Source: Kaistella flava (ex Peng et al. 2021)
GTDB taxonomy: Bacteria > Bacteroidota > Bacteroidia > Flavobacteriales > Weeksellaceae
Length of the DNA stretch: 64,000 nucleotides
Direction of reading: 5' to 3'
Assembly (NCBI RefSeq): GCF_015191005.1
Contig: NZ_CP040442.1
Location: 2,170,001 to 2,234,000 of the forward strand
The position numbers and the translations under genes were made by a program. Under the pieces are notes generated by a model that was given only the letters and a program-made list of their open reading frames with translations, ran no database searches and was not told the DNA's origin. Below, one piece after another: positions 55,873-64,000 of the stretch. Position 1 is the first letter of the stretch. The number at the start of each line of letters is the position of its first letter.

Positions 55873-56590
55873 AATCTATAAATGATGTTTTTTTATTGTA
55901 TTTAATAAGAATTCAAATTTATGGAAATTTTTGAGAAGAAGTTGGGTTGGGGGCGAAATGTTGGGTGCGGAGTGCTGGGTGCTGGATGTTTGATGATTGA
56001 TGTTGGTTGGAGGATAAGTAATGAGAAATGGGTAATGGGTAATGAGCAATGGTGAACGGTCAATAGTTAAAATCCTATAATAAATAATAAAACTCTGTGG
56101 AATCTGTGAGCTTTTTTTTTAAACACTTGAAATTTTTAAACACTAATGACACTAATGGTTTCACAAATAACACTATTAAAAGGTAACTTAAAAGATTTGA
56201 CAGATTGAACGGATGAATAATGTGCAATGAAAAATAGTGAATGGTGAAATATAGATATTGCATAAATCTGCTCAATCTGCATAATCTGCGGGAGATTTAA
56301 ACACTAATTATACTAATGTTTTCACAAATGACACTATTAAAATGTTGGGTGTTAGATGCTTGATGTTTGATGTTGGTTGTTAGTTCAATCTCATCTACAA
56401 AACAAAATGGCCAGTCTTAAAAAAAAACCTATTATATGAACTTTATAAACCCAATAAGTTCCATCTCTAAAAAACTTTTGTGCCTTTTGTGGTTTAAAAT
56501 TATTTTTTTCAAATAGAATAGGCTTTTAAATTTTGCCACTTTTGTGGTTTTAAACTTCAATTTTCTTAATTTCGCCAAATAAGGAAAAGC
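55873..56590. other. Spacer with short dispersed repeats
   Basis: Contains the glyA promoter, 7-bp tracts (55970-56010), and CACTAATG/CACAAATGACACTATTAAA repeats at 56140-56190 and 56305-56342. No gene seen. Confidence 0.5.
55914..55921 (-). promoter_or_regulatory. -7 box for glyA
   Basis: TAAATTTG on the minus strand, 42 bp before the start. Confidence 0.6.
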
Positions 56591-57085
56591 ATGAACATAG
56601 GCGATTCGGTTTCGGTGATCGATGATCAATTAAAAGGAAAAGTTATATCCATCAAAGGAAAAAAAGTGACCATCGAAGATGAGCATGGTTTTCCGTACGA
56701 GTATGAGGCAAAAGAATTGGTCTTGCAACAAGCCGAAATTTACGATCAAGTCCAAACCATTCTAAAAGAAGAAACCTCGAGACCTATTTCTAAAAAACAC
56801 CACAAGAAACCTTTTATTCTGGATCTGCATTTCGAACATCTGGTCAAGAACCCCAGTGATTACGATTCTTTTGAACGGCTTTTCCGTCAGAAAGAAAAAC
56901 TCATTACCACCATTGAGTATTGCAGGAAAAACAATTTAAAAAAATTAGAGATCATCCACGGAATTGGTGATGGCGTCCTCCAGCAAATGGTCCATGATGT
57001 CCTGGAAAGCCAAACCAATCTGGAGTTTCAAAACAAAGAAATACTGCACCATCAGTCGGGTACAGTGCTGGTTTACTTTAGATAG
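56591..57085 (+). CDS. Smr-domain protein
   Basis: 164 residues. The N-terminal ~50 residues form a small beta domain (GDSVSVIDDQLKGKVISIKG, VTIEDEHGFPYEY). The Smr domain follows with ILDLHFEHLV (LDxH motif) and LEIIHGIGDGVLQQMVHDVL (HGxG motif). Smr domains are found in MutS2 and stand-alone nucleases or RNA/DNA-binding proteins. The protein lacks the MutS2 ATPase. A GTG or upstream start is not needed. Confidence 0.87.
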   Translation: MNIGDSVSVIDDQLKGKVISIKGKKVTIEDEHGFPYEYEAKELVLQQAEIYDQVQTILKEETSRPISKKHHKKPFILDLHFEHLVKNPSDYDSFERLFRQKEKLITTIEYCRKNNLKKLEIIHGIGDGVLQQMVHDVLESQTNLEFQNKEILHHQSGTVLVYFR

Positions 57086-57093
57086 AATGCGGA

Positions 57094-57138
57094 ATGATGG
57101 TTGATGGTTGATGGTTGATGGATGATGGATGATGGATG
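57094..57138. repeat. GGTTGAT/GGATGAT heptamer array
   Basis: Six tandem 7-bp units between two genes. Confidence 0.8.
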
Positions 57139-57317
57139 CAAAATCCAAAATTTTTCTTTCACTATTACCCATTACCCATTGCTCATTATTCATCACCTAT
57201 TGACCTCCGACTCTCACTTGGCTCTTGTTACTTTTTCCTTGGCTCTTGCAATCATTCCTCTTTCACAATTAGTAACCCGTCAACACCCAGCATCCAACAC
57301 CAAACACCCAGCATCTC

Positions 57318-57623
57318 CTAATCTACATATTTAAAACTGGTCGCGTAGAACTTCCCTTTTTTAACTTCTCCGCTAACGATTGCTTTTTTCATGATTTTGC
57401 AATAGCCATCTTCTGCGTGGGCATTACCGTACGTTTTCTTATCTAAACCTTCAACGTTATAGACTTTGCCATCGATTTTCACTGCCATAGCGCAACCTTT
57501 ATCTGTTTTAACTTTAAACTGACACATTCCACACGCTGCGTCTACAGTTTGATTCTCGATTTTTTTCTGGGCAAAAATACTTACTGAAAACAACAGCACA
57601 AATACCAATAGGACTCTTTTCAT
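57318..57623 (-). CDS. Small secreted Cys-rich protein, DUF6370-like
   Basis: 101 residues. Signal peptide VLLVFVLLFSVSIFAQ, then AACGMCQFKV and KGCAMAVKIDGKVYNVEG, HAEDGYC with spaced Cys and His that could bind metal. I recall this pattern as DUF6370. It converges with the Smr gene. Function unknown; a periplasmic metal-related role is only a guess from the residues. Confidence 0.65.
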   Translation of the reverse strand: MKRVLLVFVLLFSVSIFAQKKIENQTVDAACGMCQFKVKTDKGCAMAVKIDGKVYNVEGLDKKTYGNAHAEDGYCKIMKKAIVSGEVKKGKFYATSFKYVD

Positions 57624-57965
57624 AATATTCTAAATTTAATAATATTTAAAAATTGATTTAATAGGTTTGGTTTTAATCTTAGATTTTTTTTAACCGTAGA
57701 ATCTGCAAAAGCTTTATTTTAATTGGAATTAATCAACAGTTTACAAAACGAACATCATAAAAAACGATTCCCCTTTTTGCCTTCTTTTGAAGAACTTTTT
57801 TCTGCAATACTCTTTTGTCCCTTTTGCGGTAAAAACTTACTCGTATCTATCTTTAACTCTTATTTAAAAACCTTTGTAAAAATAGCAAATCTCTTTCATC
57901 CGTACTCATGACTTTGCTCATAACTGTTCAAAAATAAGAAAATTTCAAAAGCCGATTAATTTTAA

Positions 57966-57973
57966 TAAATTTG
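57966..57973 (+). promoter_or_regulatory. -7 box for the DUF3822 gene
   Basis: TAAATTTG, 12 bp before ATG 57986. Confidence 0.6.
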
Positions 57974-57985
57974 CAGTCGTAAAGC

Positions 57986-58708
57986 ATGGAACATTTAAAA
58001 TTACTTTTCACCAAAGACGGCGTACAATATCAAGTTGTAAGAAACAAAACAGTTTCTGAGGAAAACTCCTATTTCGTCACCGAAGAATCACCTGAAAATT
58101 CACTCAGCAACAAAATCGATGAGATTTTAGCCCTGAAAAAATATAAAGAAATTACCGTAATTTCAGCCTTGAATCATTTCACCTTAATGCCGGAAGGTTT
58201 TAAAGAACACGATTTAGGTTACGATTTGATTTCTTATAATGCTCCTGTCAATAAAGATCAGGAAGAATTAATGCTGTCGGTGAACAAGAAATTCGGCGTT
58301 CAGTTTTATTATACGTTCCCGAAATCTATTTATCAGAAAATTAAAGACTTAGCCGTTCCTACGAAATTCAATTTCTCCGGCGAACAGTTTTTAACTCAGA
58401 TTTCGACCAAAAACCAGAAAGAAATCCACATCAATCTCTATCATCAACAATGTGAGTTTTTTGCTTTAGATCAGAAAAAAGTTATCCTTTATAATAACCT
58501 GGATGTGACTTCAGAAGTTGACTTCCTCTATTTCATCATGTTTACTTTAAGCAAGATCGGATTCGGAATCGCGGACACTCAATTTTTTGTTTACGGTGAA
58601 ACAACCGAGAATGAGACTTTTATTTCAGAATTAAAGAAGTTCGTGAAAACCCTGAAGATTGGTTATGATAATATTCCGAACAAGAATTTCATTTTGAATG
58701 GAAGATAG
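57986..58708 (+). CDS. DUF3822 family protein
   Basis: 240 residues, DUF3822, a Bacteroidota family with an actin/ASKHA-like look (FVTEESPENSLSNKIDEILA, EIHINLYHQQCEFFALD, LYNNLDVTSEVDFLYFIMFT). It commonly precedes rsmD in this phylum, as here, with 516 bp between. No catalytic motif is visible. Function unknown. Confidence 0.82.
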   Translation: MEHLKLLFTKDGVQYQVVRNKTVSEENSYFVTEESPENSLSNKIDEILALKKYKEITVISALNHFTLMPEGFKEHDLGYDLISYNAPVNKDQEELMLSVNKKFGVQFYYTFPKSIYQKIKDLAVPTKFNFSGEQFLTQISTKNQKEIHINLYHQQCEFFALDQKKVILYNNLDVTSEVDFLYFIMFTLSKIGFGIADTQFFVYGETTENETFISELKKFVKTLKIGYDNIPNKNFILNGR

Positions 58709-59224
58709 GTGAGAAGAGCCAGGGAAAAAGTAAAAAGAGCCAGGTGAAGTGAATTATGAATGGTTAATAGTGAATTTTTAAACTCTTTTAATCTAACCCT
58801 AAAAGGTAGAAGTATTTCATTAACTGTATTTTTTTAACACATAAGTCACATTAGTTTTTTGAAATAGTACAAAGATTACATTAGTTTTTTTTAATACTAT
58901 TTTCAAAGGGAATCTTAAACTGTGTTATTTGTGAAAACATTTGTGTGATTTGTGTTTGATTTATTATTACAAAAGATTAAAACATACCAGAAGGTAATAT
59001 GGAAATTCTCTTTGCTAAGTGAAACGCCTTCGCGTCCGCAATTTTTACGAATAATATTTTTTAAATCTTTGCGCCTTTGCGTTAAAATAGTATTTTAATT
59101 CTCTGCAATAAATTTGAATAAAAAAGAAACTCATCAATTATACCATCGCATTTAGAAATTAATTGAATTAAATTTGCGCTCTGGTGCATCAAGCATCAGG
59201 CACCCAACATCCAGCACCAAAAAC
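58709..59224. other. Spacer before rsmD
   Basis: AT-rich with ACATTAGTTTTTT, GTGTTATTTGTG and CTTTGCGCCTTTGCGTTAAA repeat words that also occur at 43905, 52540 and 56140. It ends with an rsmD promoter box and one short CATCCAGCACC tract. No gene seen. Confidence 0.5.
59169..59176 (+). promoter_or_regulatory. -7 box for rsmD
   Basis: TAAATTTG, 48 bp before ATG 59225. Confidence 0.55.
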
Positions 59225-59842
59225 ATGTATAGAATAATCAGTGGCCAGTGGAAAGCCAAAAGAATTTCCGCTCCGAAAAGTTTCGACGTAAGACCGACGA
59301 CCGATTTTGCAAAAGAAGCATTGTTCAGCATTATCGAAAACCGTTTCCGATTTGATTACGCCTCGATTTCTGTACTCGATTTGTTTGCAGGGATTGGTTC
59401 TATTTCTCTGGAATTCGCTTCCAGAGGTTGTAAAGATGTAACATCGATTGAAATGAACGCCAGACATGCTGGTTTCATTAACACCACCGCAGCGGAACTT
59501 GATATGAATTCTCAAGTGAATGCAATGCGTGCTGATGTTTTTGAATATTTAAAGAAAAATAGAAATCGTAAAACTTACGAATTAATCGTTGCCGATCCAC
59601 CGTTCGAAATGGAGGTTGCCAAATATGAAGAACTGATTTCTTTGGTCCTCAACAATAATTACCTAAAACCAAATGGAGTATTTATTCTGGAACATCAAAG
59701 CCGCACGAAACTGCAGCATCCGAATATTATCGACACCAGAAAATATGGAAATGTAAGTTTTTCTTTCTTAAAACCAAACGAACCTACGACAGAAGAAGTG
59801 ACGGAATCGGAAGAGGAAAGTCCGGAGAAAGCTGCCGAATAG
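59225..59842 (+). CDS. rsmD: 16S rRNA (guanine(966)-N2)-methyltransferase
   Basis: 205 residues from ATG 59225 (MYRIISGQWKAKRISAPKSF); a frame start at 59174 adds 17 residues translated from a CATCC repeat. RsmD motifs: RPTTDFAKEALFSIIENRF, VLDLFAGIGSISLEFASRG (SAM), VADPPFEM (catalytic D/NPPF) and FILEHQSR. The C-terminus carries an acidic tail. It modifies G966 of 16S rRNA in the assembled 30S. Confidence 0.93.
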   Translation: MYRIISGQWKAKRISAPKSFDVRPTTDFAKEALFSIIENRFRFDYASISVLDLFAGIGSISLEFASRGCKDVTSIEMNARHAGFINTTAAELDMNSQVNAMRADVFEYLKKNRNRKTYELIVADPPFEMEVAKYEELISLVLNNNYLKPNGVFILEHQSRTKLQHPNIIDTRKYGNVSFSFLKPNEPTTEEVTESEEESPEKAAE

Positions 59843-59852
59843 ATCAGTGATT

Positions 59853-59922
59853 GTTGATGGATGATCGATGATGGATGATGGATGATAGATGATAGATGAT
59901 AGATGATGGATGATGGATGATG
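59853..59922. repeat. GGATGAT/AGATGAT heptamer array
   Basis: About ten 7-bp units that end 7 bp from the IS3 left end. Confidence 0.8.
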
Positions 59923-59964
59923 TGTCCGTCCCTGATATAGGTTGACATAAATAAGTCAACAAAT

Positions 59965-60376
59965 ATGAAAGCAAACATTAAGAAACTGCAGAAGCATCGG
60001 GTTTTCAGCGAAGAATTTAAGAGAGAGATTGTCTCTCTATTTGAGAGTGGAAAATTCAGTGTATTACAGCTTGAAAAATTGTATGGAATATCAGACTCTG
60101 CTATTTACCTATGGATCTATAAATTTTCTACCTTTAACGATAAAGGAATTAGAGTTGTAGAAATGAAAGAAAGCAGTGTACATAGGCTAAAAGAACTCGA
60201 GCAGAAGATTAAAGAACTTGAGCAAGCCGTTGGCCAGAAGCAGATTATGATCGATTATCTGGAAAAAAATGATTGATATAGCCAAGGAGGATCTGGATAT
60301 TGACATAAAAAAAAATTACGGCAACCAACGCTCTGGTGGTTCAGGCAACATTCCGAAGAAAAAGAATTCACCCTGA
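59965..60376 (+). pseudogene. IS3-family OrfA, probable frameshift in A-run
   Basis: MKANIKKLQKHRVFSEEFKR leads into an HTH (LEKLYGISDSAIYLWIYKF) and a leucine-zipper-like helix. The frame stops at 60274-60276 after LEKND, within an A7 run. With one A fewer the frame would continue MIDIAKEDLDIDIKKNYG, the ending I recall for this OrfA type, to 60376. So the copy may be frameshifted, or it may use slippage on the A-run. Confidence 0.68.
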
Positions 60377-60381
60377 ATGCT

Positions 60382-61206
60382 TTGTATCGAGCAGTTGGGA
60401 TCAGCAGGCAGGCGGTGCAACAATATGAGTATCGCCAGAACATTTTTGATGAAAAAGTACGTGTTCTAATGTTGGAAGCCCGCGAACTCCGGAGTGAACA
60501 CCCAGGATGCGGAGTAGAGAAAATGTATTATGCCTTAAAGCCGGAATTCATAGGCAGAGACCGCTTCATAGAGCTTTTTATGGAATTGGGTTTCAGGCTG
60601 GAGCACAAGAGGAATTACCGCAGAACGACTCATTCTGTCGCCTGCGAATATCCCAATCTTATCAAAGGCATGGAAGTAAATGCACCTAATACCATTTGGC
60701 AATCGGATATTACGTATATTTATGTTAACGATAGGTTTTATTACGCAGTTTTCATCATTGATGTATACACTAAAAAGATTACAGGATACAAAATATCCAA
60801 TAATATGAGGGCAACAGCGAATGTAGAAGCCTTGAAAATGGCGTTAAAAGACCATTGTTTTCCTAAAATCCATCACTCAGACAGAGGAGGGCAATACATT
60901 TATAAAGAATATGTCAAGTTGCTGAAAGAAGGGGCTACCCAAATAAGCATGGCCTTGTCTGCACAGGATAATGCATATGCAGAGCGGATAAACAAGACCA
61001 TAAAAGAAGAATATCTGGATCGATGGAAACCCATGAACTTTGAACAGTTGAAGAAATTTACAAAGCGAGCGGTTGATCAATATAATAACCGCCGACCACA
61101 TAATAACCTTGGCCGGTTATCGCCTGTAGAATTTGAAAGAAGATGGCAAGAAAAGGGATTTTCATCCCAACCCATTAACACCATCTATGATAATAATGAG
61201 CCGTAA
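60382..61206 (+). CDS. IS3-family OrfB transposase
   Basis: 274 residues from TTG 60382, or made as an OrfAB fusion by frameshifting. HTH-like NALYRAVGISRQAVQQYEY, an HTH_21 region (ELRSEHPGCGVEKMYYALK) and the rve/DDE core: WQSDITYIYV (D), HHSDRGGQYI (D), and DNAYAERINKTIKEEYL (E). The DDE triad is intact. Confidence 0.87.
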   Translation: MYRAVGISRQAVQQYEYRQNIFDEKVRVLMLEARELRSEHPGCGVEKMYYALKPEFIGRDRFIELFMELGFRLEHKRNYRRTTHSVACEYPNLIKGMEVNAPNTIWQSDITYIYVNDRFYYAVFIIDVYTKKITGYKISNNMRATANVEALKMALKDHCFPKIHHSDRGGQYIYKEYVKLLKEGATQISMALSAQDNAYAERINKTIKEEYLDRWKPMNFEQLKKFTKRAVDQYNNRRPHNNLGRLSPVEFERRWQEKGFSSQPINTIYDNNEP

Positions 61207-61353
61207 AAAAAGAGGTTACCTAGTGTGGAAAGCTATTAAAATATGGATAAATTTAGAAATGATTGCACTTAAAATTTACCCACATTTTAACAGCCACATT
61301 CAACAACGATCATGAAAATAATTATATAAAAACAAGTCAACACTATTCAGGGA

Positions 61354-61788
61354 TTGGCAATGGATGAAAATACTATTTTCTGAACGATCTAAAAAGAAAT
61401 GAAAGTCGATCTAAAAATTATATTGCCACGAATGCACGAATAAATGTTAGCTGTAACAGAAGAATTCGTGCATTAGTGGCATTTCTTTACAGCATTTTGT
61501 TAAAGATAAAAAAAAGGTTGATGTAAAAACGCTGTACTTATTTGAACTTTAATAGGACTATTTTATACTTTTCTCTTTGGTTACTTTTGTGGTTAAAAAA
61601 TTTCAAATATATTATTTGTCATTTACTCAACAAATTCTTAACAGCATTTTGTTAAAGATAAAAAAAAGGTTGACATAAAAACGCTGTACTTATTTGAACT
61701 TTAATACGACTATTTTATACTTTCCTCTTTTGTAACTTTTGTGGTTGAAAAATTTCAAATATATTTTTGGCATTTACTCAACAAATTC
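61354..61788. other. Spacer between IS3 and murI with a tandem duplication
   Basis: A hairpin at 61425-61480 and a 152-bp imperfect tandem repeat at 61489-61791. No gene seen. Confidence 0.6.
61425..61480. repeat. 17-bp stem inverted repeat
   Basis: GCCACGAATGCACGAAT opposite ATTCGTGCATTAGTGGC with one mismatch and a 22-nt loop. Confidence 0.65.
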
Positions 61789-61791
61789 TTA
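61489..61791. repeat. 152-bp tandem direct repeat
   Basis: Both copies begin ACAGCATTTTGTTAAAG and end CAACAAATTCTTA, with a few substitutions between them. The second copy reaches the murI stop codon. Confidence 0.82.
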
Positions 61792-62619
61792 CAACACTTT
61801 CAACTCCAGATCGATGGTTTTACCGAAGAATTTCTTGGAGATCTTTTCAAAGTTTTTAGTGATATCAGAAAGAAAAAACTGATAAGTCGGTTTGGGATTA
61901 TCCTCATTTAATAAATGATGTTTGTCCAGAATGATTTTCAACTGATTCGCCACAATACTCGGTGAATCGATCACGCGAACGCGGTTTCCATAATACTGTT
62001 TGATTTCATTTAGCAAAAGTGGATAATGCGTACAACCCAAAATCAGCGTTTCAATATTTTTTAATTTACTATTGCTTAAATAGTTATAAATAATCGAATG
62101 CGTAATCGGATGATTTCTAAAACCTTCCTCAATCGCCGGAACGAGAAGCGGAGTCGCCAGTTCGTCCACCTTGATAAACTTATTATGCTTGCGGATTGAT
62201 TTCTTATACAAACCTGAATTCACCGTCGCTTTGGTGGCAATCACACCGACATTATTGTGAATCTCGTATGACACTTTCTCTGCTACAGGATTAATCACAT
62301 CGATGACGGGAACTTTATCATTAACCAGTTCCAGGACTTCTTTTAAAGCATTTGCCGTGGCAGAATTACAGGCAATAACGATCGCTTTGCAATTTTTCTC
62401 TAATAAAAATTCGGTGATTTTTATACAATACCCAATAATCGCTTCCCTGGATTTTTCACCATATGGAAGATGTTTAGTATCGCCGAAATAAATCAAATTT
62501 TCGTGAGGAAGTAATCGTTTAATTTCTTTAGCAACGGTTAATCCACCCACCCCAGAATCAAAAATTCCGATAGACTGGTTGGCAGAAAGATGGCTGAAAT
62601 CCGGTTTTTTATGTATCAC
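61789..62619 (-). CDS. murI: Glutamate racemase
   Basis: 276 residues. Converts L- to D-glutamate for peptidoglycan. GIFDSGVGGLTVAKEIKRLL, FGDTKHLPYG, VIACNSATANAL (first catalytic Cys) and LILGCTHYPLLLNEIK (second Cys) are complete. A -7 box lies at 62636. The 3' end touches a 152-bp tandem repeat. Confidence 0.96.
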   Translation of the reverse strand: MIHKKPDFSHLSANQSIGIFDSGVGGLTVAKEIKRLLPHENLIYFGDTKHLPYGEKSREAIIGYCIKITEFLLEKNCKAIVIACNSATANALKEVLELVNDKVPVIDVINPVAEKVSYEIHNNVGVIATKATVNSGLYKKSIRKHNKFIKVDELATPLLVPAIEEGFRNHPITHSIIYNYLSNSKLKNIETLILGCTHYPLLLNEIKQYYGNRVRVIDSPSIVANQLKIILDKHHLLNEDNPKPTYQFFLSDITKNFEKISKKFFGKTIDLELKVL

Positions 62620-62635
62620 GACGAAGAAATTTTTG

Positions 62636-62643
62636 CAAAAATA
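62636..62643 (-). promoter_or_regulatory. -7 box for murI
   Basis: TATTTTTG on the minus strand, 17 bp before the start. Confidence 0.6.
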
Positions 62644-62706
62644 CGGAATTAAGAACCAAGTAAAAAGAGCGAAGCAGATGAATGGTCAATAAGTGTGAAT
62701 GGTGAA

Positions 62707-62743
<37 letters not shown>

Positions 62744-62817
62744 TAAAAACTATTTACAGCAAATAAAATGGTGTTATTTGTGCAGCCATTCGTGTCATTT
62801 GTGTTTTAATAATTCCT

Positions 62818-62966
62818 TGAAACTCGATTCCAGAACCTTGAAACTCGAACCTCGAACCTCGAACCTCGAACCTCGTACCCCGAACCTCGCAACTCGCAAC
62901 TCGAACCCCGAACCTCGCAACTCGAACCCCGAACCTCGCAACTCGAACCTCGTACCCCGTACCTCG
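62818..62966. repeat. CTCGAAC/CTCGCAA heptamer array
   Basis: About 20 degenerate 7-bp units (CTCGAAC, CTCGCAA, CCCGAAC) running up to the hemW stop codon. It is the longest heptamer tract in the window. Confidence 0.85.
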
Positions 62967-64000
62967 TCAAACCACAAACAGATCCGACGCAATTCCATCC
63001 GCCAGAAACCAGTGTTTTTCCGGAATAGTCAAATGGTTATTTTCGATTTTTAATAATCCGTCCTCGAGTTTGGTTTTGATTTCATTTTGGAAATACTCCA
63101 ACAATTCGGTACTGAATTTTTCTTTTAATGAAGATAAATCAACGCCCCAAACGGTTCGCAATCCAATCATAAGCATTTCATTGAACTGATCTTTCTCAGA
63201 TAGAATTTCAGTTTCTTTTGGTAAAATACTTTTATTTAAGGAATTGATGTACAATTGATTATTGGCAATATTCCAACTTCTTTCATTTCTTCCATTGTAT
63301 GAATGTGCGGAAGGTCCTATTCCTAAATATTCCTGATATTTCCAATATGCAGAATTATGTTTGGAATGAAAACCGGGTTTTCCAAAATTAGAAATTTCAT
63401 AATGATCAAAGCCATTATCTTTTAAGAAATCAATCATATAGAAAAACTCCTCATGCTGCTCTGCTTCTTTTGGAGCAGCGATTTTGCCTTGTGAAATCCA
63501 GGCGTTTAACATGGTTTTCGGTTCAATCGTCAAAGCGTAAGAAGAAACATGCGGCACTTGAAGTTCGATGGTTTTATCTAAATTCTGTTTCCAGATTTCA
63601 AAATTAGAACTTGGTGAACCGTAAATTAAATCGATGCTGATATTTTCAAAACCAAAGTCTTGCGCTCTTTTAATGGAGCTTTCTGCTTCGCCTGAATTAT
63701 GAGCGCGGTTCATTAGTTTTAAATCTTCATCAAAAAAACTTTGGGTCCCAATCGACAAACGATTAAACGACGTTTTAGATAATTCCTTCAAAAAGTTTTT
63801 ATCCAAATCATCAGGATTCGCTTCAAGGGTAATTTCTATATCCGGGTCAAAAGAAAAATGTTTTAAAACCTCATCAATAATGGATTGAAGTTCATCTACT
63901 TTCAGAATAGAAGGCGTTCCACCGCCGAAATAAAGAGATTTTATGTTCTTATTTTCCAGTTCATCTCTGCGCAAACCAATTTCCTTTTTGATGGCAGCAA
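62967..64000 (-). CDS. hemW: HemW-like radical SAM protein, partial
   Basis: At least 343 residues are encoded; the N-terminus and the CxxxCxYC cluster motif lie beyond the window edge. The frame is open to position 64000 (AAIKKEIGLRRDELENKNIK). SLYFGGGTPSIL, FNRLSIGTQSF, YGSPSSNFEIWKQNL, YEISNFGKPGFHSKHNSAYW and YLGIGPSAHSYN are typical of HemW. HemW is a heme chaperone, formerly called oxygen-independent coproporphyrinogen oxidase-like. The 3' end abuts the heptamer array. Confidence 0.9.
   Translation of the reverse strand, partial: AAIKKEIGLRRDELENKNIKSLYFGGGTPSILKVDELQSIIDEVLKHFSFDPDIEITLEANPDDLDKNFLKELSKTSFNRLSIGTQSFFDEDLKLMNRAHNSGEAESSIKRAQDFGFENISIDLIYGSPSSNFEIWKQNLDKTIELQVPHVSSYALTIEPKTMLNAWISQGKIAAPKEAEQHEEFFYMIDFLKDNGFDHYEISNFGKPGFHSKHNSAYWKYQEYLGIGPSAHSYNGRNERSWNIANNQLYINSLNKSILPKETEILSEKDQFNEMLMIGLRTVWGVDLSSLKEKFSTELLEYFQNEIKTKLEDGLLKIENNHLTIPEKHWFLADGIASDLFVV

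Larger units (their letters stand above)
59929..61353. mobile_element. IS3-family insertion sequence
   Basis: About 1,425 bp. The left end TCCCTGATATAGGTTGAC matches the right end read inward, TCCCTGAATAGTGTTGAC, at 13 of 18 positions. It encodes OrfA and OrfB on the plus strand. I see no exact 3-bp target duplication, so the outermost bases are approximate. Confidence 0.82.

Noticed and set aside
57723..57911. 62-codon frame containing CPFCGKNL
   Set aside because: Needs a TTG start; the zinc-ribbon-like CPFCG is suggestive, but nothing else supports a gene. It may be a decayed fragment.
59174..59224. Longer N-terminus for rsmD
   Set aside because: Translated from a CATCCAGC-type repeat and directly follows the promoter box; the family starts at MYRIISG.

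Overview
The window comes from a Bacteroidota chromosome, most likely Flavobacteriia of the Chryseobacterium/Kaistella group. The evidence is a SusC/SusD pair, RteC, small Flavobacteria-type secreted proteins, promoters with the Bacteroidota -7 box (TAnnTTTG), AT-rich spacers, and Wzc/PglC/PglD-type polysaccharide genes. No rRNA or tRNA gene was recognised. All identifications were made by reading the sequence; no database search was run.

Layout. (1) 0-9.4 kb is an accessory, defence-like island. It holds a subtilisin-family protease gene cut by an IS21 element (8-bp target duplication), a convergent AAA+ ATPase (an IetAS-like pair), a KAP-type P-loop NTPase, a Ser/Thr kinase, a decayed gene and a small XRE regulator with a C-box-like palindrome. 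(2) 9.5-20.4 kb has a large imperfect hairpin, then a TlpA-SusC-SusD uptake cassette, three small probably secreted proteins, a TPR/AraC-type regulator and RteC. (3) 20.4-25.4 kb is repeat-rich and contains a compact four-gene cassette (unknown protein, DUF5675, two small membrane proteins). (4) 25.4-50.1 kb is a polysaccharide locus read on the minus strand. From its 5' end it encodes Wza and Wzc, a UDP-HexNAc epimerase and dehydrogenase pair, a dTDP-3-acetamido-3,6-dideoxyhexose (Fuc3NAc/Qui3NAc) branch, Wzx, several glycosyltransferases, an acyltransferase, two Wzy-like membrane proteins and the PglA/PglC/PglD-like set. (5) 50.8-64 kb carries recX, a frameshifted four-helix-bundle gene, glyA, an Smr protein, a DUF3822 gene and rsmD, an IS3 element, murI and partial hemW.

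The strongest unexplained signal is in the repeats. At least 14 near-complete copies of a ~230-bp element (family 1) lie in the spacers around the polysaccharide locus. Nested inverted repeats change in a compensatory way between copies, while an internal loop and a terminal tail stay constant. All left-hand copies point one way and all right-hand copies the other. A second hairpin family shares the tail. Small hairpins with a TCGACAGGCTC-type loop and arrays of 7-bp and 6-bp units occupy the same spacers. Some have entered genes: an in-frame insertion in a glycosyltransferase and a hexamer array at the 5' end of recX.

The polysaccharide genes read as one pathway: PglC primes the lipid carrier, the sugar genes make UDP-HexNAcA and dTDP-3-acetamido sugars, glycosyltransferases build the unit, Wzx flips it, a Wzy-like protein polymerises it, and Wza/Wzc export and control it. 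Genes for dTDP-4-keto-6-deoxyglucose (rmlA/rmlB) are not in the window.
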